From the NCBI GenBank assembly GCA_016715885.1, contig JADJXL010000025.1:868001-932000 (forward strand): 64,000 nt of DNA, given 5' to 3'. A program made the position numbers and the translations under genes. Shown piece after piece: positions 53,400 through 62,664 of this stretch (its first letter is position 1; each line of letters starts with the position of its first letter). This stretch comes from Polyangiaceae bacterium. GTDB taxonomy: Bacteria; Myxococcota_A; Polyangia; Polyangiales; Polyangiaceae. The notes below the pieces were generated by a model that saw only the letters and a list, made by a program, of their open reading frames with translations, made no database searches and had not been told where the DNA came from.

Positions 53400-54572
53400 A
53401 AGCTCGGACACGAGCTTTTCGGCTGTGAGTTTGTCCGCGGCGAGCCCACCAAAATACTGCATGAGTCCCACTTCCTCGTAGCGCGGCATGATTCGCGGCG
53501 ACAAGAGCCCAATTTCGCGCAGATTGGGCACGAGCCGGCTGAACATCACCGTGCGGAATTCTCGCATTCCTTTCGACTTGTAGACGACGTCGCGCCATTG
53601 CGCTCGCGTCATCTGCCCCTCGAACCATTCCTCGTACACTTCGTACGCGGTGAAACGATTCCGCATGAGCAGCGCGACCTCGAATGCCCAATCCTCGCGC
53701 TCCTGCCTTTCGCGTTCGGTGATGTGTTTCGTGAAGTGCTCGCGCAATGCACAAACTCCATAATGCACGTGTCGCGCTTCGTCGCGAATGACCATCCCGA
53801 GCAATTCCTTGAGGAGCGGTTCCTTCGTTTGCTTGTACAGCGTACCGAATGCACCGAGCGCCAGGCCCTCGACCATGATCTGCATCCCGAGAAACTTCAT
53901 GTCCCAACGACCGTCGGTCATCAGCGAATCGATGATCACGAAGAGATTGTCGTTGATTTGGTACATCTTGTTCATTTTCGTATCGAGGTACCGATTGAAT
54001 ACCTCGACGTGGCGCCCTTCATCCATCACTTGCGTGGCGCCATAAAGTTTGCCGTCGAAAAATTGTACCGCTTCGGTCACTTGCGCCGCGGCAAAAAGCG
54101 CGCCTTGTTCGCCATGCAAAAATTGGCTCAGCATCCACGTCGCCACGCAATACCCAAGCTTGCGCTGCTCGTCGTCGTTCAGTTTGACGCCCGCGCCCTC
54201 CATGGTGTCGAACGAAAAGAAATCGCGCGGCAACAAGTCTCGCTCCGGATTCATCGGATCGACGTCGATATGCCACGGAAGCGAATCACCATCCCATTGA
54301 CCCGTCTTTGCACGACGATAAAGCTCGGCCATTTCCGGCTGATCGCTCGGATACGTCCAATCGAAATGCGCTTTGTGCGTTGCTTGTACGTCCGTCGGTC
54401 GCCCTTGCCTACCACGACGCAGCACCAGCCCCCGAATGCCCGAAGGCCCAAGCGCTCCGAGCACCTTCGGATCCCTGACCGATGTCAAGACCTCGAGCGC
54501 CTCGAAGTACGCATCGATTTGCGATTGCATCTTCATCGGCAGAAATCTCGTCAGGTGACTCGTATTGAACAT
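53391..54572 (-). CDS. Ferritin-like diiron oxygenase
   Basis: 393 residues from ATG 54572 with GAGGAG upstream. Four helices supply the diiron ligands: LHGEQGALFAAAQVTE, VMDEGRHVEVFNRY, MIVEGLALGAFGTL (as IMVEGLALGAF) and VIRDEARHVHYGVCAL, giving the Glu and two ExxH motifs of ferritin-like oxygenases and desaturases. It is the third gene of a leftward operon with an iron-sulfur flavoprotein reductase (electron donor) and a MerR regulator. Together they look like a complete oxygenase system for a fatty or aromatic substrate. The substrate is not known. Confidence 0.82.
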   Translation of the reverse strand: MFNTSHLTRFLPMKMQSQIDAYFEALEVLTSVRDPKVLGALGPSGIRGLVLRRGRQGRPTDVQATHKAHFDWTYPSDQPEMAELYRRAKTGQWDGDSLPWHIDVDPMNPERDLLPRDFFSFDTMEGAGVKLNDDEQRKLGYCVATWMLSQFLHGEQGALFAAAQVTEAVQFFDGKLYGATQVMDEGRHVEVFNRYLDTKMNKMYQINDNLFVIIDSLMTDGRWDMKFLGMQIMVEGLALGAFGTLYKQTKEPLLKELLGMVIRDEARHVHYGVCALREHFTKHITERERQEREDWAFEVALLMRNRFTAYEVYEEWFEGQMTRAQWRDVVYKSKGMREFRTVMFSRLVPNLREIGLLSPRIMPRYEEVGLMQYFGGLAADKLTAEKLVSELSA

Positions 54573-54610
54573 GGCTGCTCTCCTCGAATTGTATTTCGGT
54601 TTTCGTACCG

Positions 54611-55375
54611 TCAAAGTGTGGCCAAGTAATTTTTCATGAGCGCGTCGTGATAACGCGCAAGGAACGAATGAATGATCGGCGCCGCTTGTTCGATCATTTT
54701 TGCCGCAACCTCGGGCGACAAGCGCGAAAGCCGCTCTGCAAGCAGTTTGGTTTCCTGGCCAAGTAGATTGCTCATCGCTTCCGCATAGATACCAATGTCT
54801 TTCGGCCCAAACCCGATATCTTCGGAAAAACCAAGCGCACGAAACTGCGCGAACGTTTCCAAAATCCAAACGTCGTCTCGTGCGATCACTCGCCGTACGC
54901 GTCCGTCCGCCCCTTTTTCCTCGGTCGCGCCCACGAGCCCCATTTCGATCATTTCATCCAGGTCTCGCGCGTGTACGCCGAACTTTTCCACGAGCTCGAC
55001 CGTCGAAATCGTTGCAGGACGGGCCGTACGAGCTCCCAGCGTTCGACTCAAACGCGATTTCAATTCATTGACGAATGCGCGCTGCGCCGGACTGAATGCC
55101 TCGTCTTGCTCGTCGAGCATCGCTTTGATGGCCCGAAGCGGCAAAAACCGCTCGTGCTGAAGCCTTCGCACGAGCAGAATTCGCTCGAGGTGCTCGTCAC
55201 CGTAATAGGCCATGTTCCGGCCGGTCTTGCGGCCTTCCGGGACGAGCCCCTGCTGGATGTAGAAATGCACCACCTGCCGGGGCAGCCCCGTCTTTTCGCA
55301 CAAATCCTTCATGCGATACGGATAGGCCCCGCGATCGACCTTCGCCGCCGAATGCAACTGCCCCACGGCCATCAT
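54611..55375 (-). CDS. MerR-family regulator
   Basis: 254 residues from ATG 55375, which overlaps the reductase stop (ATGA). The winged-helix domain comprises YRMKDLCEKTGLPRQVVHFY, IQQGLVPEGRKTGRNMAYYG and DEHLERILLVRRLQ. A second helical part (VELVEKFGVHARDLDEMIEM) resembles another HTH-like unit, and a C-terminal helical domain probably binds ligand. It is the middle gene of the reductase-MerR-oxygenase operon and is expected to bind the repeated GTAAAGTG sites in the promoter and so control its own operon. Confidence 0.85.
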   Translation of the reverse strand: MMAVGQLHSAAKVDRGAYPYRMKDLCEKTGLPRQVVHFYIQQGLVPEGRKTGRNMAYYGDEHLERILLVRRLQHERFLPLRAIKAMLDEQDEAFSPAQRAFVNELKSRLSRTLGARTARPATISTVELVEKFGVHARDLDEMIEMGLVGATEEKGADGRVRRVIARDDVWILETFAQFRALGFSEDIGFGPKDIGIYAEAMSNLLGQETKLLAERLSRLSPEVAAKMIEQAAPIIHSFLARYHDALMKNYLATL

Positions 55376-56631
55376 GCGATCTCCACGGTACACGCAGACG
55401 ACGGACGCGATACGCACGCCAAGACAAACCCGTCTCGCCGCTCTTCCTCGGACAAACAATTCGGCTCTTCGCTCACGACGTCGCCGCTCTCGAGCTTCAC
55501 GCGGCACGCGCCGCAGCCGCCCATGCTGCATGAAAACGGCATGGGGATCGACGCTTCGAGGCCCGCTTCGAGCAAGGTTTGTCCGGGCTTGGCTACGACC
55601 TTTCGCTCGACCCCGCCCAAACGTACGACCACCTGCTGCGGCGAGGACGGTGCGTCAGGACGAACCCGCCTCGCAGGCGACGAATACCGCTCCTCGCGTA
55701 TCGCAGAAGCCGCCGCGCCCTGAGCGAGCAGCGCATCACGCACAGCTTGCATCATCGGCTCGGGACCACACACGAAATATTCGTCCCCTTGGGGCAGCGC
55801 TTCGAGCTCCGCGGCCGCGTTTGTCCGATCCAGAAGCCCGGTGCGTCCGGAGAAACCTTCGGGCGGGTTTGTCAGTACGTGCCGCACGGCGAGCCTTTCG
55901 CCGTACGCTTTCGACAGCTCCGCGAGCTCGTCCCGATAGATGATGTCGTCGCTTCCGCGATTCCCATACACGAGCGACACGCGGCTTTCAGGCTCGCGCA
56001 CGAGCACCGTGCGCAGGATGCTCATGAGCGGCGTGATTCCACTTCCGCCGGCAAACAGCACGAGATGCCTGCGCTGCGCAGGATCGAACGTCGTCGTGAA
56101 GTTGCCCGAAGGCCCGAGTACTTCGAACGATGCGCCTTCCGCTGCCGTGTCGTTCAAGTGATTCGATGCAACGCCCCCGACGATACGCTTGATCGTGATT
56201 CGCGCTTCGCTCGTCGCGCCATCGTCATCGGGCGCGTTCGATATCGAGTACGCGCGGCGCAGCACTTCGCCATTCGGCAAGGTCACGAGCACCGTGAAGA
56301 ATTGTCCGGGCGTGAAGGAAATACGTCGTCCGGTTGGGTCGATCAGATGAAGCGACACCGCATCGGGCGTTTCGCGCGTGACACGCGCCACGCGCAACGT
56401 ACGCGTCGCGAGCAGGTTGCGCGTGGATACAGCGGGCGTCGCGAGCAGATGACGCGCGAGCGGCTTTCGCTGCACGAACGACGGTGGGGTACGTCCGGAC
56501 AATCCCGCGACGACCATGCGCAGATCGTGCTGGATCGTTTCGAGGCGATCCGCGATCGCCTTGGGCAAACGCGCCGTCAGGAACGATTCGCGAGAAGAAG
56601 AAGAGAAAGACAAACCTTGTTCGGAGCTCAT
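55372..56631 (-). CDS. Ferredoxin-NADP reductase with C-terminal 2Fe-2S domain
   Basis: 419 residues from ATG 56631. FAD domain RRAYSISNAPDDD (RxYS), GGVASNHLNDTA; NAD(P) domain LVLFAGGSGITPLMSILR and DEYFVCGPEPMMQAVRDALL; C-terminal plant-type ferredoxin with PFSCSMGGCGACRVKL and FVLACVSRP supplying the four Cys. The family (as in phenol or stearoyl-CoA desaturase reductases) passes electrons from NADH or NADPH to a diiron partner, here most likely the oxygenase two genes downstream. An N-terminal extension of about 70 residues precedes the FAD domain. Confidence 0.92.
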   Translation of the reverse strand: MSSEQGLSFSSSSRESFLTARLPKAIADRLETIQHDLRMVVAGLSGRTPPSFVQRKPLARHLLATPAVSTRNLLATRTLRVARVTRETPDAVSLHLIDPTGRRISFTPGQFFTVLVTLPNGEVLRRAYSISNAPDDDGATSEARITIKRIVGGVASNHLNDTAAEGASFEVLGPSGNFTTTFDPAQRRHLVLFAGGSGITPLMSILRTVLVREPESRVSLVYGNRGSDDIIYRDELAELSKAYGERLAVRHVLTNPPEGFSGRTGLLDRTNAAAELEALPQGDEYFVCGPEPMMQAVRDALLAQGAAASAIREERYSSPARRVRPDAPSSPQQVVVRLGGVERKVVAKPGQTLLEAGLEASIPMPFSCSMGGCGACRVKLESGDVVSEEPNCLSEEERRDGFVLACVSRPSSACTVEIA

Positions 56632-56705
56632 CAGTGAACCGTTGTATGGGCTCGCTCGTAAAGTGTCAAGTAGCACTTTACACTTTACACATTCAGGCTG
56701 GGTAA
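56632..56705 (-). promoter_or_regulatory. Promoter with GTAAAGTG operator for the reductase-MerR-oxygenase operon
   Basis: On the minus strand a perfect -35 TTGACA (56664-56669) is followed after 17 bases by TACAAC (56641-56646), ending 9 bases before the ATG, so the mRNA would be nearly leaderless. Overlapping the -35 is an inverted repeat GTAAAGTG (56658-56665) / CACTTTAC (56674-56681), with another CACTTTAC at 56681-56688. The repeats fit binding by the MerR-like protein of the operon, though it lies on the -35 rather than between the boxes. Confidence 0.7.
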
Positions 56706-56874
56706 GCGTGCAAAAACACGAGGAAATTGGCGGATCGCGGCGTACACTTCCAGCGATGGGCTTCGTCGACGAAGTGCGGCAGGGCAAGTTCGGGTTGCGC
56801 TTCTCACCGGGAGCGCGGTTCGAGACGAGGCGCGAGACGACCGCGAGCGCCTACTTTTTTTCGAACGCGGGCAC

Positions 56875-57975
56875 ATGACGTCGCTGATGGTGGGTCACTT
56901 TCCGCATCGGCTCGATTTGCAGTCGCAACACGAGGCTATCTTGCGCCGCGACGTCGAGCGACATGCGCGGGATCTCTTCAATAGTTGCTTTCGTTCGGTG
57001 GATCGCCCGGACAAACAAGTTGGTCCTCGAACGGACGATCCGGACTGGTCGCCGGTCGTCGAGACGTCGATCGTTCGTCTTGGCAAGGCTCGCGCGCTCC
57101 GCGTGATTCATCGAACGTGGTACGAGCCTGGGCACGAAAGCATCGTGGGGCGGCTTTTGGTGCCGGTCGCAAAAGGCATGTTCGAGTTTCGTTTCGATCC
57201 GTCGCCGCTTGCGAAAACGGGACGACGTGAAGCGGCTGCTCTGACGCGACTCTTGCACGATTCCGCTGGGACAAACCTCGACGATCTCTCCACGAAGATC
57301 GATCAGCGCGCAGCGGATGATCCATCGCTCGACGCTGCATTTCCCGATCACCCGCTGACGTTGGCGCGCAACGAATTGGATGAATTGGTCGAACGTGGAG
57401 GCATCGAGGTGACGGAGCCGTCGCGGGAGGACGACGTCGAAGAAAGCGAGGTGGTGGAGGCTGATTTCGCCATTGAACCGCCGCCTCGATTTTTGCGCAT
57501 GAAGGCGGACAAACCGTCGAACAAACGTGCATCGTGGAGCCGCGTGTCATTCTCGGGTACCGACGGGATCGAGCTGCTCACGGTTTCACGCACGGGAACT
57601 CGGCTGTCGGAACCCAACGGCCGATCGCTTTCGCGCATTGCGGAAGCGATAACGAAACAAACGGTGCCCGCGGGAGCATCGTCGGTGCAAGTGAGTGCTC
57701 GGGCGCTGAAGAGCAAGCCGGGGCGAGCCGAGGCGGAAACGTACCGGGCGCACGTGGAGGGCAATAGCAAACAGCATTCGCTGTTTCGCTGGTTCACCGA
57801 AGAAAACAAGGAAGTCGTGATGGTGGCGCTGGGCGCTTCGCAATGCGTTCCGATGGACGAGCTCGAAGACGACGCGGCGGCGGTCGTACAGTCGTTTCGG
57901 CGTCTTGGAGCAGCGACGAGCTCGACGAGCGAAAAGAAAAAATGGTGGCAATGGTTAGTCGCCGGCGGCAAGTAA
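56875..57975 (+). CDS. Hypothetical protein with possible upstream extension
   Basis: 366 residues from ATG 56875. No family is recognised. Two similar-sized domains, each with strands near the start (LMVGHFPHRLDLQSQHEAIL; DGIELLTVSRTGTRLSEPNG) and a long charged linker (about 170-205, many Glu and Asp). The last residues are KKKWWQWLVAGGK. Just upstream a 40-codon frame (56757-56878, MGFVDEVRQGKFGLRFSPG) reads up to the same ATG and overlaps it as ATGA. It may be the true N-terminus, shifted in a T7 run at about 56849-56855, or a coupled small gene. Convergent with the next gene, overlapping by 21 bases. Confidence 0.6.
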   Translation: MTSLMVGHFPHRLDLQSQHEAILRRDVERHARDLFNSCFRSVDRPDKQVGPRTDDPDWSPVVETSIVRLGKARALRVIHRTWYEPGHESIVGRLLVPVAKGMFEFRFDPSPLAKTGRREAAALTRLLHDSAGTNLDDLSTKIDQRAADDPSLDAAFPDHPLTLARNELDELVERGGIEVTEPSREDDVEESEVVEADFAIEPPPRFLRMKADKPSNKRASWSRVSFSGTDGIELLTVSRTGTRLSEPNGRSLSRIAEAITKQTVPAGASSVQVSARALKSKPGRAEAETYRAHVEGNSKQHSLFRWFTEENKEVVMVALGASQCVPMDELEDDAAAVVQSFRRLGAATSSTSEKKKWWQWLVAGGK

Positions 57976-58557
57976 GTTGACTTCGACGACGAGCGGAAAT
58001 GCGAAGTGTGTTCGCTCTTTGCCCGTTTTCGAGTCCCACATTTGATCGATGCGAACTTCGGGGCCGAAACAAAACTGAGGCACGATCCAGCTCGAGTCAT
58101 CGTGAGCTGCGACGGCCATGAATGCCACGTGACCGCCCAATCCCATCAAATCTTTTTCGTGTGGTTCCGCTTGGCGATTGCGATAAGCGAATTGGAGCCC
58201 TGCGCGCAGGTCGAAGCGAGGATGCGCCCAATAAATGTAATCGGCGCCCAATCCGGTCGTCACGACTCTGGCATCCGAATCGACATCGACCCCTCCACCG
58301 ACGAATCCGAGGCCTTGTAAATAATGTTGCGATCTGCCCTTGTAATCGAGGGGCATACCGAAGCCGAGCGAAAACGTGGATTCGATGGCCACGTTGTCGT
58401 CGGAATCCAGCACGGGTCCGACGCCAATGCGCGCTGAAGAAGCGCCACATGCGGGAAGCGCGAGGAGCAATGTGCCAAGAATGAGCGCACGCAGTGTGTT
58501 GGGCGCACGCTCAGAAAAACAAACAAAAAAATGGCGCTGAACGGAGAATTCTGGCAT
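57955..58557 (-). CDS. Small predicted lipoprotein or outer-membrane protein
   Basis: 200 residues from ATG 58557, or less if a later start is used. A hydrophobic segment LRALILGTLLLALPACGAS ends in a lipobox (LPAC). The mature part has alternating strands (VAIESTFSLGFGMPLDYKG, LRAGLQFAYRNRQ), like a small barrel. Its ATG shares the bases CATG with the ATG of the divergent toxin gene, so one of the two starts is probably further downstream. Unknown function. Confidence 0.6.
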   Translation of the reverse strand: MPEFSVQRHFFVCFSERAPNTLRALILGTLLLALPACGASSARIGVGPVLDSDDNVAIESTFSLGFGMPLDYKGRSQHYLQGLGFVGGGVDVDSDARVVTTGLGADYIYWAHPRFDLRAGLQFAYRNRQAEPHEKDLMGLGGHVAFMAVAAHDDSSWIVPQFCFGPEVRIDQMWDSKTGKERTHFAFPLVVEVNLLAAGD

Positions 58558-58900
58558 GACCACAGCAGAGGGGTTCGACTCGATGGAGGCAAGTATTCTA
58601 GACCAGGTTCGCACAGCAGCAGCGAAGAAGCTACTGTTTCTGCCGCATGCTGTGCGTCAGATGAGTCGGCCTTCTCGAATGATCTCACCCCGCGAGGTGG
58701 AGGCCGTCATTGCTACGGGCGAGCTCATCGAGGATTACCCGGAAGATGCACGGGGCCATAGCTGCCTCTTGCTCGGATTTGGGGAGAAACGGCGCCCCAT
58801 CCATATTGTCTGCGCACCCAAGACTGACTATTTGGCCATCATAACGGCGTACATTCCGAATCCCGATCAGTGGTCTGCCGATTTCAGAAGGAGAGGGTAA
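58556..58900 (+). CDS. DUF4258 toxin-like protein
   Basis: 114 residues from ATG 58556, or 105 from ATG 58583. The DUF4258 core is FLPHAVRQMSRPSRMISPRE, VIATGELIEDYPEDARGHSC and PIHIVCAPKTDYLAIITAYI. Proteins of this domain have a BECR-like RNase layout and often accompany a YgiT-type zinc finger protein, as here (2 bases downstream). It is the likely toxin of a type II toxin-antitoxin pair. Confidence 0.78.
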   Translation: MTTAEGFDSMEASILDQVRTAAAKKLLFLPHAVRQMSRPSRMISPREVEAVIATGELIEDYPEDARGHSCLLLGFGEKRRPIHIVCAPKTDYLAIITAYIPNPDQWSADFRRRG

Positions 58901-58902
58901 TC

Positions 58903-59103
58903 ATGGAGTGCATTCATTGTCGAGGCGATATGAAGCGTTCGCACGCTCCGTTCAGCGTGGACCGCAATGGCTATCATGTGCGTTGGGATGCCGTGCCCGC
59001 ATGGGTGTGCGAGCAGTGTGGCGAGCCGTATTTCGAGTCGGCCGAAGTCGAACGCATTCAACGCTCGCTTGCAGCGCTCGATGGAGACGTCGAAGCCGCA
59101 TGA
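58903..59103 (+). CDS. YgiT/MqsA-type zinc finger antitoxin
   Basis: 66 residues. Zinc-binding Cys pairs MECIHCRGDMKRS and WVCEQCGEPYFESAEVE match the N-terminal part of MqsA. There is no HTH domain after the finger, so it can bind the toxin but probably not DNA. GGAGAGGGT precedes the ATG. It would neutralise the DUF4258 protein encoded just before it. Confidence 0.8.
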   Translation: MECIHCRGDMKRSHAPFSVDRNGYHVRWDAVPAWVCEQCGEPYFESAEVERIQRSLAALDGDVEAA

Positions 59104-59222
59104 ATAACCGCAACAGGCCCTGCGGGGTTTGGAATGCAATGCCAACGGGTCGTAGCACCTAGTTGGGACGGTGGAAGTGCACGCGAACTGACCACGGACG
59201 AGGCTGCAACGGAGAGACGTGG

Positions 59223-60026
59223 ATGAAATTGAAGCCTGTTACGGGTACGGAAGGTGGTCTCACCGGCGAGGAGCAGATCCAACTTGCATTGACTGAAATT
59301 GTGCGCAACGGCGGAACTGCGTCAACACAAAGCATCTACGCCGCGATTGAGGCGATTCTCAATCCTCGCGGACTCACACTTTCGGAACAAGGGAAAGCGA
59401 GCCTTCGATTTTTTATCAACAAAGTTGCGGTTGCCGCCGGTTTTGTATATCCCCACGACAAAACGAACCCGGGATGGCGCATTACTGAACGCGGCCGAGA
59501 AGTCGCACTGCGTGGCGCGACCACTGAGACCGCCATCGACGTCGATTCTGGACTCGTACAGGAGATCCCCTCGAATACCGCCCGAGGTGAAGCCTTCGAA
59601 CTCTATGTCCTTCGCGTTCTCAAGGCAGCCTATCCCTATTATGCGTGGCATCATCAAGGCCGCGACAAACGAAACGAGCGAGGGGTGGACTTCGTGGGTA
59701 AGCGAATCGGCGACTCACGGGGCGAGCCAGCGACGCTGGCAGCACAAGTGAAATTTCACAAGCCCAATATTGCACCCACCGAGCGCGAATGGCTAAAGTT
59801 CCTCTCTGGCTGCTTCGCACGACGCATTGATGTCGCGCTTTTCGTGACCACTGGTCGCCTGACCTCAGAGCAGCGCCGCGAAGCCCAGGAGGCTGGGGTG
59901 GTCGTCCTCGAAGGCAAGGATGAAATTACTCGGCTTGCAGCGCTGCATCATATTGGGCCGTTTGATCTGTTTGAAGAAATTGCCGGTTCCGCAGACGCCG
60001 GCTTGGACGCGGCATCCGCGCAATAA
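59223..60026 (+). CDS. Mrr-like restriction endonuclease
   Basis: 267 residues from ATG 59223. The N-terminal 90 form a winged-helix-like domain (GEEQIQLALTEIVRNGGTAS). The C-terminal PD-(D/E)XK domain begins ARGEAFELYVLRVLKAAYPY, with the catalytic core GRDKRNERGVDFVGKR followed by AAQVKFHKPN (Asp...Gln-X-Lys, as in Mrr) and IDVALFVTTGRLTSEQRREA. Mrr enzymes cut methylated DNA. No methyltransferase lies beside it, consistent with a modification-dependent enzyme. It follows the toxin-antitoxin pair and precedes a membrane patatin. Confidence 0.8.
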   Translation: MKLKPVTGTEGGLTGEEQIQLALTEIVRNGGTASTQSIYAAIEAILNPRGLTLSEQGKASLRFFINKVAVAAGFVYPHDKTNPGWRITERGREVALRGATTETAIDVDSGLVQEIPSNTARGEAFELYVLRVLKAAYPYYAWHHQGRDKRNERGVDFVGKRIGDSRGEPATLAAQVKFHKPNIAPTEREWLKFLSGCFARRIDVALFVTTGRLTSEQRREAQEAGVVVLEGKDEITRLAALHHIGPFDLFEEIAGSADAGLDAASAQ

Positions 60027-60043
60027 GATTCCGACTTGCAGAC

Positions 60044-62239
60044 ATGAGTAGCGCACGTATGCTTCTTGCAATGCCTCTTGTCTGGATACTGCACACGTTA
60101 CGCGTCGTTGCGGATTTTTCGGGTCACATTTTGCTGCTCGCCGAGCTTGCATTCGTCGTCGGCATCATCTTCCTGGGCCTCGGGCGTTCGTACGGCTTGC
60201 CGCGTCTGTTTTGGCACGAGCATCCCGTCAAACAGGGCATCGCTGGGTTTGCCGCAACGCTTCTGGCGAGCGGGCTTTTTTTCGTGAGCTCGCTCTTGGT
60301 ACAACGCCCCGAGTTTGGTCGCAGACCGGACGTCATCGTCGCGGCGATGTCCGTGCGCGAATACATTTTTCGTTGTGCCGTCGCTTTCGCCGTCGCGCTT
60401 CTCATTCCCGGCTATCTATTTCTCCAAGGTGCTGCAGGGGTTCGTCCAAAAAAACGTTGGCCCATGGCCGTCGGAGCACTTGGCGCCGTGGCTCTCACGG
60501 TCGCGCTCGTGAGCCTCGGGGATTGGATGGCCCAAGCGTTGTCACCCGGCATTTGTGCTGCATTGCCCCACCAAGCCGTCGTGTCGCTGGAAGTCGATGC
60601 GCGATGCGTCGATGTGGTGCATCTGCACGTACTCGCCACGTCGTTTTCCGTCGTGCTCATTGCCGTGTATCTTTCGGCCGCTTTGTTCGAGCGGGTCGTG
60701 ATTCCCCCGGCGGCCGGTATTTGCATCATTTTGGGATTGATTGCCGCGACGCTCGGATCATTTTCTTTTTGGCTCGGCGGCACGCACGTTCTATTGCTCA
60801 TCGGCCTCATTGCTCTACTCGTCCGTCTCGCCGGACGAAGCATGTATCGACGGCGCATCACGCACTTCGACGAGTATTATGCGCCCGAACGTCTGGCGCA
60901 CTTGTCGCATTACGAGGTGAATCGTCCGACCATCGCGGGGCTCGTCCGGCAAGATGCCATTCCGTGGCGTTCGTCGCTACCGTTTGCCCAGGGAAAACGG
61001 CCGCTCGTGCTCGTTTGCGCCAGCGGCGGAGGGCTCCGAGCGGCAGCGTGGACGGCCGGCATTTTATGCGCGCTCGAACGTCGATTACCGGGTTTTCCTT
61101 ACCACATCCGGCTTATTTCAGGAGCATCCGGAGGCATGTATGGAGCGGGGGCTTATGTGGCAACGCTTAAGCCGCCGCCTGCGACTGTTCCTCAATCCAC
61201 CGACGATTTGCATACGATTTCGCACAAGGCGCTTTTCGATGGCGTTGCCAGTGATTGTTTGTCGTTCGTAACCCATCGACTCGTTTTTCGCGACATCATT
61301 TCCACGTTGATTACCGTTCCGAGCTGGCCGGATCGCGGAGCAGCGCTCGAGGAAGCATTTCAGCAAAACGTGCCCGAAGCGTTTGGAAAAACGTTTGGCG
61401 AAATGGCATCTGGTGAAGCTGCGGGATGGCGCCCGTCGCTCGTGTATTGTCCAATGCTGGCCGAAGATGGGCGGCGCCTTTTGATTTCCAATTTGGATCT
61501 CGATTTCTTGTTGGTGCAAGAAGGTCCTCGCGTGGGGCATCGAGGACAAATCATGTATTCACGCGCGGGTTACGAGCTTGGGCGCTTGTTTCCGGGAACG
61601 CTGCAAAGCTTCCCTCTCCGCGTCGCCACGCGACTCAGCGCTTCCTTTCCGTATTTGTCGCCGGCTGCGGTTTTACCGACGTCACCACGAAGGCGGGTGC
61701 TCGATGCGGGATATTGGGACAATTACGGCACGAGCATTGCGTGCGGGTGGCTCGAAGCGTGCGTTGCTGGAGACATTCGCGCGGGGGATTTGAAGCGATG
61801 GATGCGTGAGCATGTATCGGGCGTATTGCTCGTACAAATTCGCGGCGCGGTGGAAAATCGAAGCGCCGAGGGAACGGATTTTCGCTTGGAGCAACGAAGG
61901 CCGCCGTCGGAGATGGAGCGAGGTTTCGAGGGGCTCACGTCGCCGGCGCTGGGTGCGCTTTCCGCGCGTGAATCCGCGATGCTGTTTCGCAATGACGAAC
62001 TGGTCGAGCTGGTGGCGCGTCGTTGCAATGCCGAATTCGGGCCCGGTTTTTTCTCGACGGTTACGTTTTGCTTCCGCGGGAATGTTTCATTGAGCTGGTC
62101 ACTCACGGAAATGGAAAAAGGCAAACTGCGACGAGCTGCAGAGCGAGCGGTGCAGGCAAAAGCTGGCGAGCTCGAAGCATTTTGGAAAGAGCATGGCGGC
62201 GCGGGGTGGGCGGAGGAATCGGAGGCGAAGGTTGCGTGA
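60044..62239 (+). CDS. Membrane-anchored patatin-like phospholipase
   Basis: 731 residues. About seven membrane segments fill the first 270 (ILLLAELAFVVGIIFLGLG, IILGLIAATLGSFSFWLGG). The cytoplasmic patatin domain follows: LVCASGGGLRAAAWTAGI (oxyanion), LISGASGGMYGAGAYVATL (Ser in GASGG) and VLDAGYWDNYGTSIA (the Asp of DAG). It probably hydrolyses membrane lipids. It starts 17 bases after the Mrr-like gene. Patatins are effectors in some defence systems (for example CapV), so the pair could be defence-linked, although the long membrane part argues for a lipid-metabolism role. Confidence 0.8.
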   Translation: MSSARMLLAMPLVWILHTLRVVADFSGHILLLAELAFVVGIIFLGLGRSYGLPRLFWHEHPVKQGIAGFAATLLASGLFFVSSLLVQRPEFGRRPDVIVAAMSVREYIFRCAVAFAVALLIPGYLFLQGAAGVRPKKRWPMAVGALGAVALTVALVSLGDWMAQALSPGICAALPHQAVVSLEVDARCVDVVHLHVLATSFSVVLIAVYLSAALFERVVIPPAAGICIILGLIAATLGSFSFWLGGTHVLLLIGLIALLVRLAGRSMYRRRITHFDEYYAPERLAHLSHYEVNRPTIAGLVRQDAIPWRSSLPFAQGKRPLVLVCASGGGLRAAAWTAGILCALERRLPGFPYHIRLISGASGGMYGAGAYVATLKPPPATVPQSTDDLHTISHKALFDGVASDCLSFVTHRLVFRDIISTLITVPSWPDRGAALEEAFQQNVPEAFGKTFGEMASGEAAGWRPSLVYCPMLAEDGRRLLISNLDLDFLLVQEGPRVGHRGQIMYSRAGYELGRLFPGTLQSFPLRVATRLSASFPYLSPAAVLPTSPRRRVLDAGYWDNYGTSIACGWLEACVAGDIRAGDLKRWMREHVSGVLLVQIRGAVENRSAEGTDFRLEQRRPPSEMERGFEGLTSPALGALSARESAMLFRNDELVELVARRCNAEFGPGFFSTVTFCFRGNVSLSWSLTEMEKGKLRRAAERAVQAKAGELEAFWKEHGGAGWAEESEAKVA

Positions 62240-62289
62240 GCGAGCGCGGGTGGATTGACGCCGGCGCGAGAATGGGTCAAGCGTGCGTC

Positions 62290-62652
62290 ATGCCGACCTT
62301 CATCGAAAAGCCGACCCGCATCGAAGCAGCGGGAAACAAGCCAAAGATCATCGACGAATACGTGGGGCGCGTCAATTCGCGAACGGAAGACGTGAGCGTT
62401 GCGCATATGCGAAGCCCTGGCGGATGGCTCGAACCGGGGCAGCGGCCGGAATTCGACGAATACACGGTCGTGCTTCGCGGAAGGCTACGCGTCGAGCACG
62501 AAGGTGGCGCGATCGAAGTCGCCGCAGGTCAAGCGATCATCACGCACGCGGGTGAATGGGTTCGTTATTCGACACCGGACGACGATGGAGCGGAATACAT
62601 CGCCGTGTGCCTGCCCGCATTTTCACCGACAACCGTACATCGGGACGTGTGA
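62290..62652 (+). CDS. Small cupin protein
   Basis: 120 residues from ATG 62290. A single cupin barrel: EPGQRPEFDEYTVVLRGRLR and QAIITHAGEWVRYSTPDDDG. The classical His-x-His pair is not obvious, so metal binding is doubtful and it may bind a ligand only. Convergent with msrB, 12 bases apart. Confidence 0.75.
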   Translation: MPTFIEKPTRIEAAGNKPKIIDEYVGRVNSRTEDVSVAHMRSPGGWLEPGQRPEFDEYTVVLRGRLRVEHEGGAIEVAAGQAIITHAGEWVRYSTPDDDGAEYIAVCLPAFSPTTVHRDV

Positions 62653-62664
62653 GCGGCAAACGGC

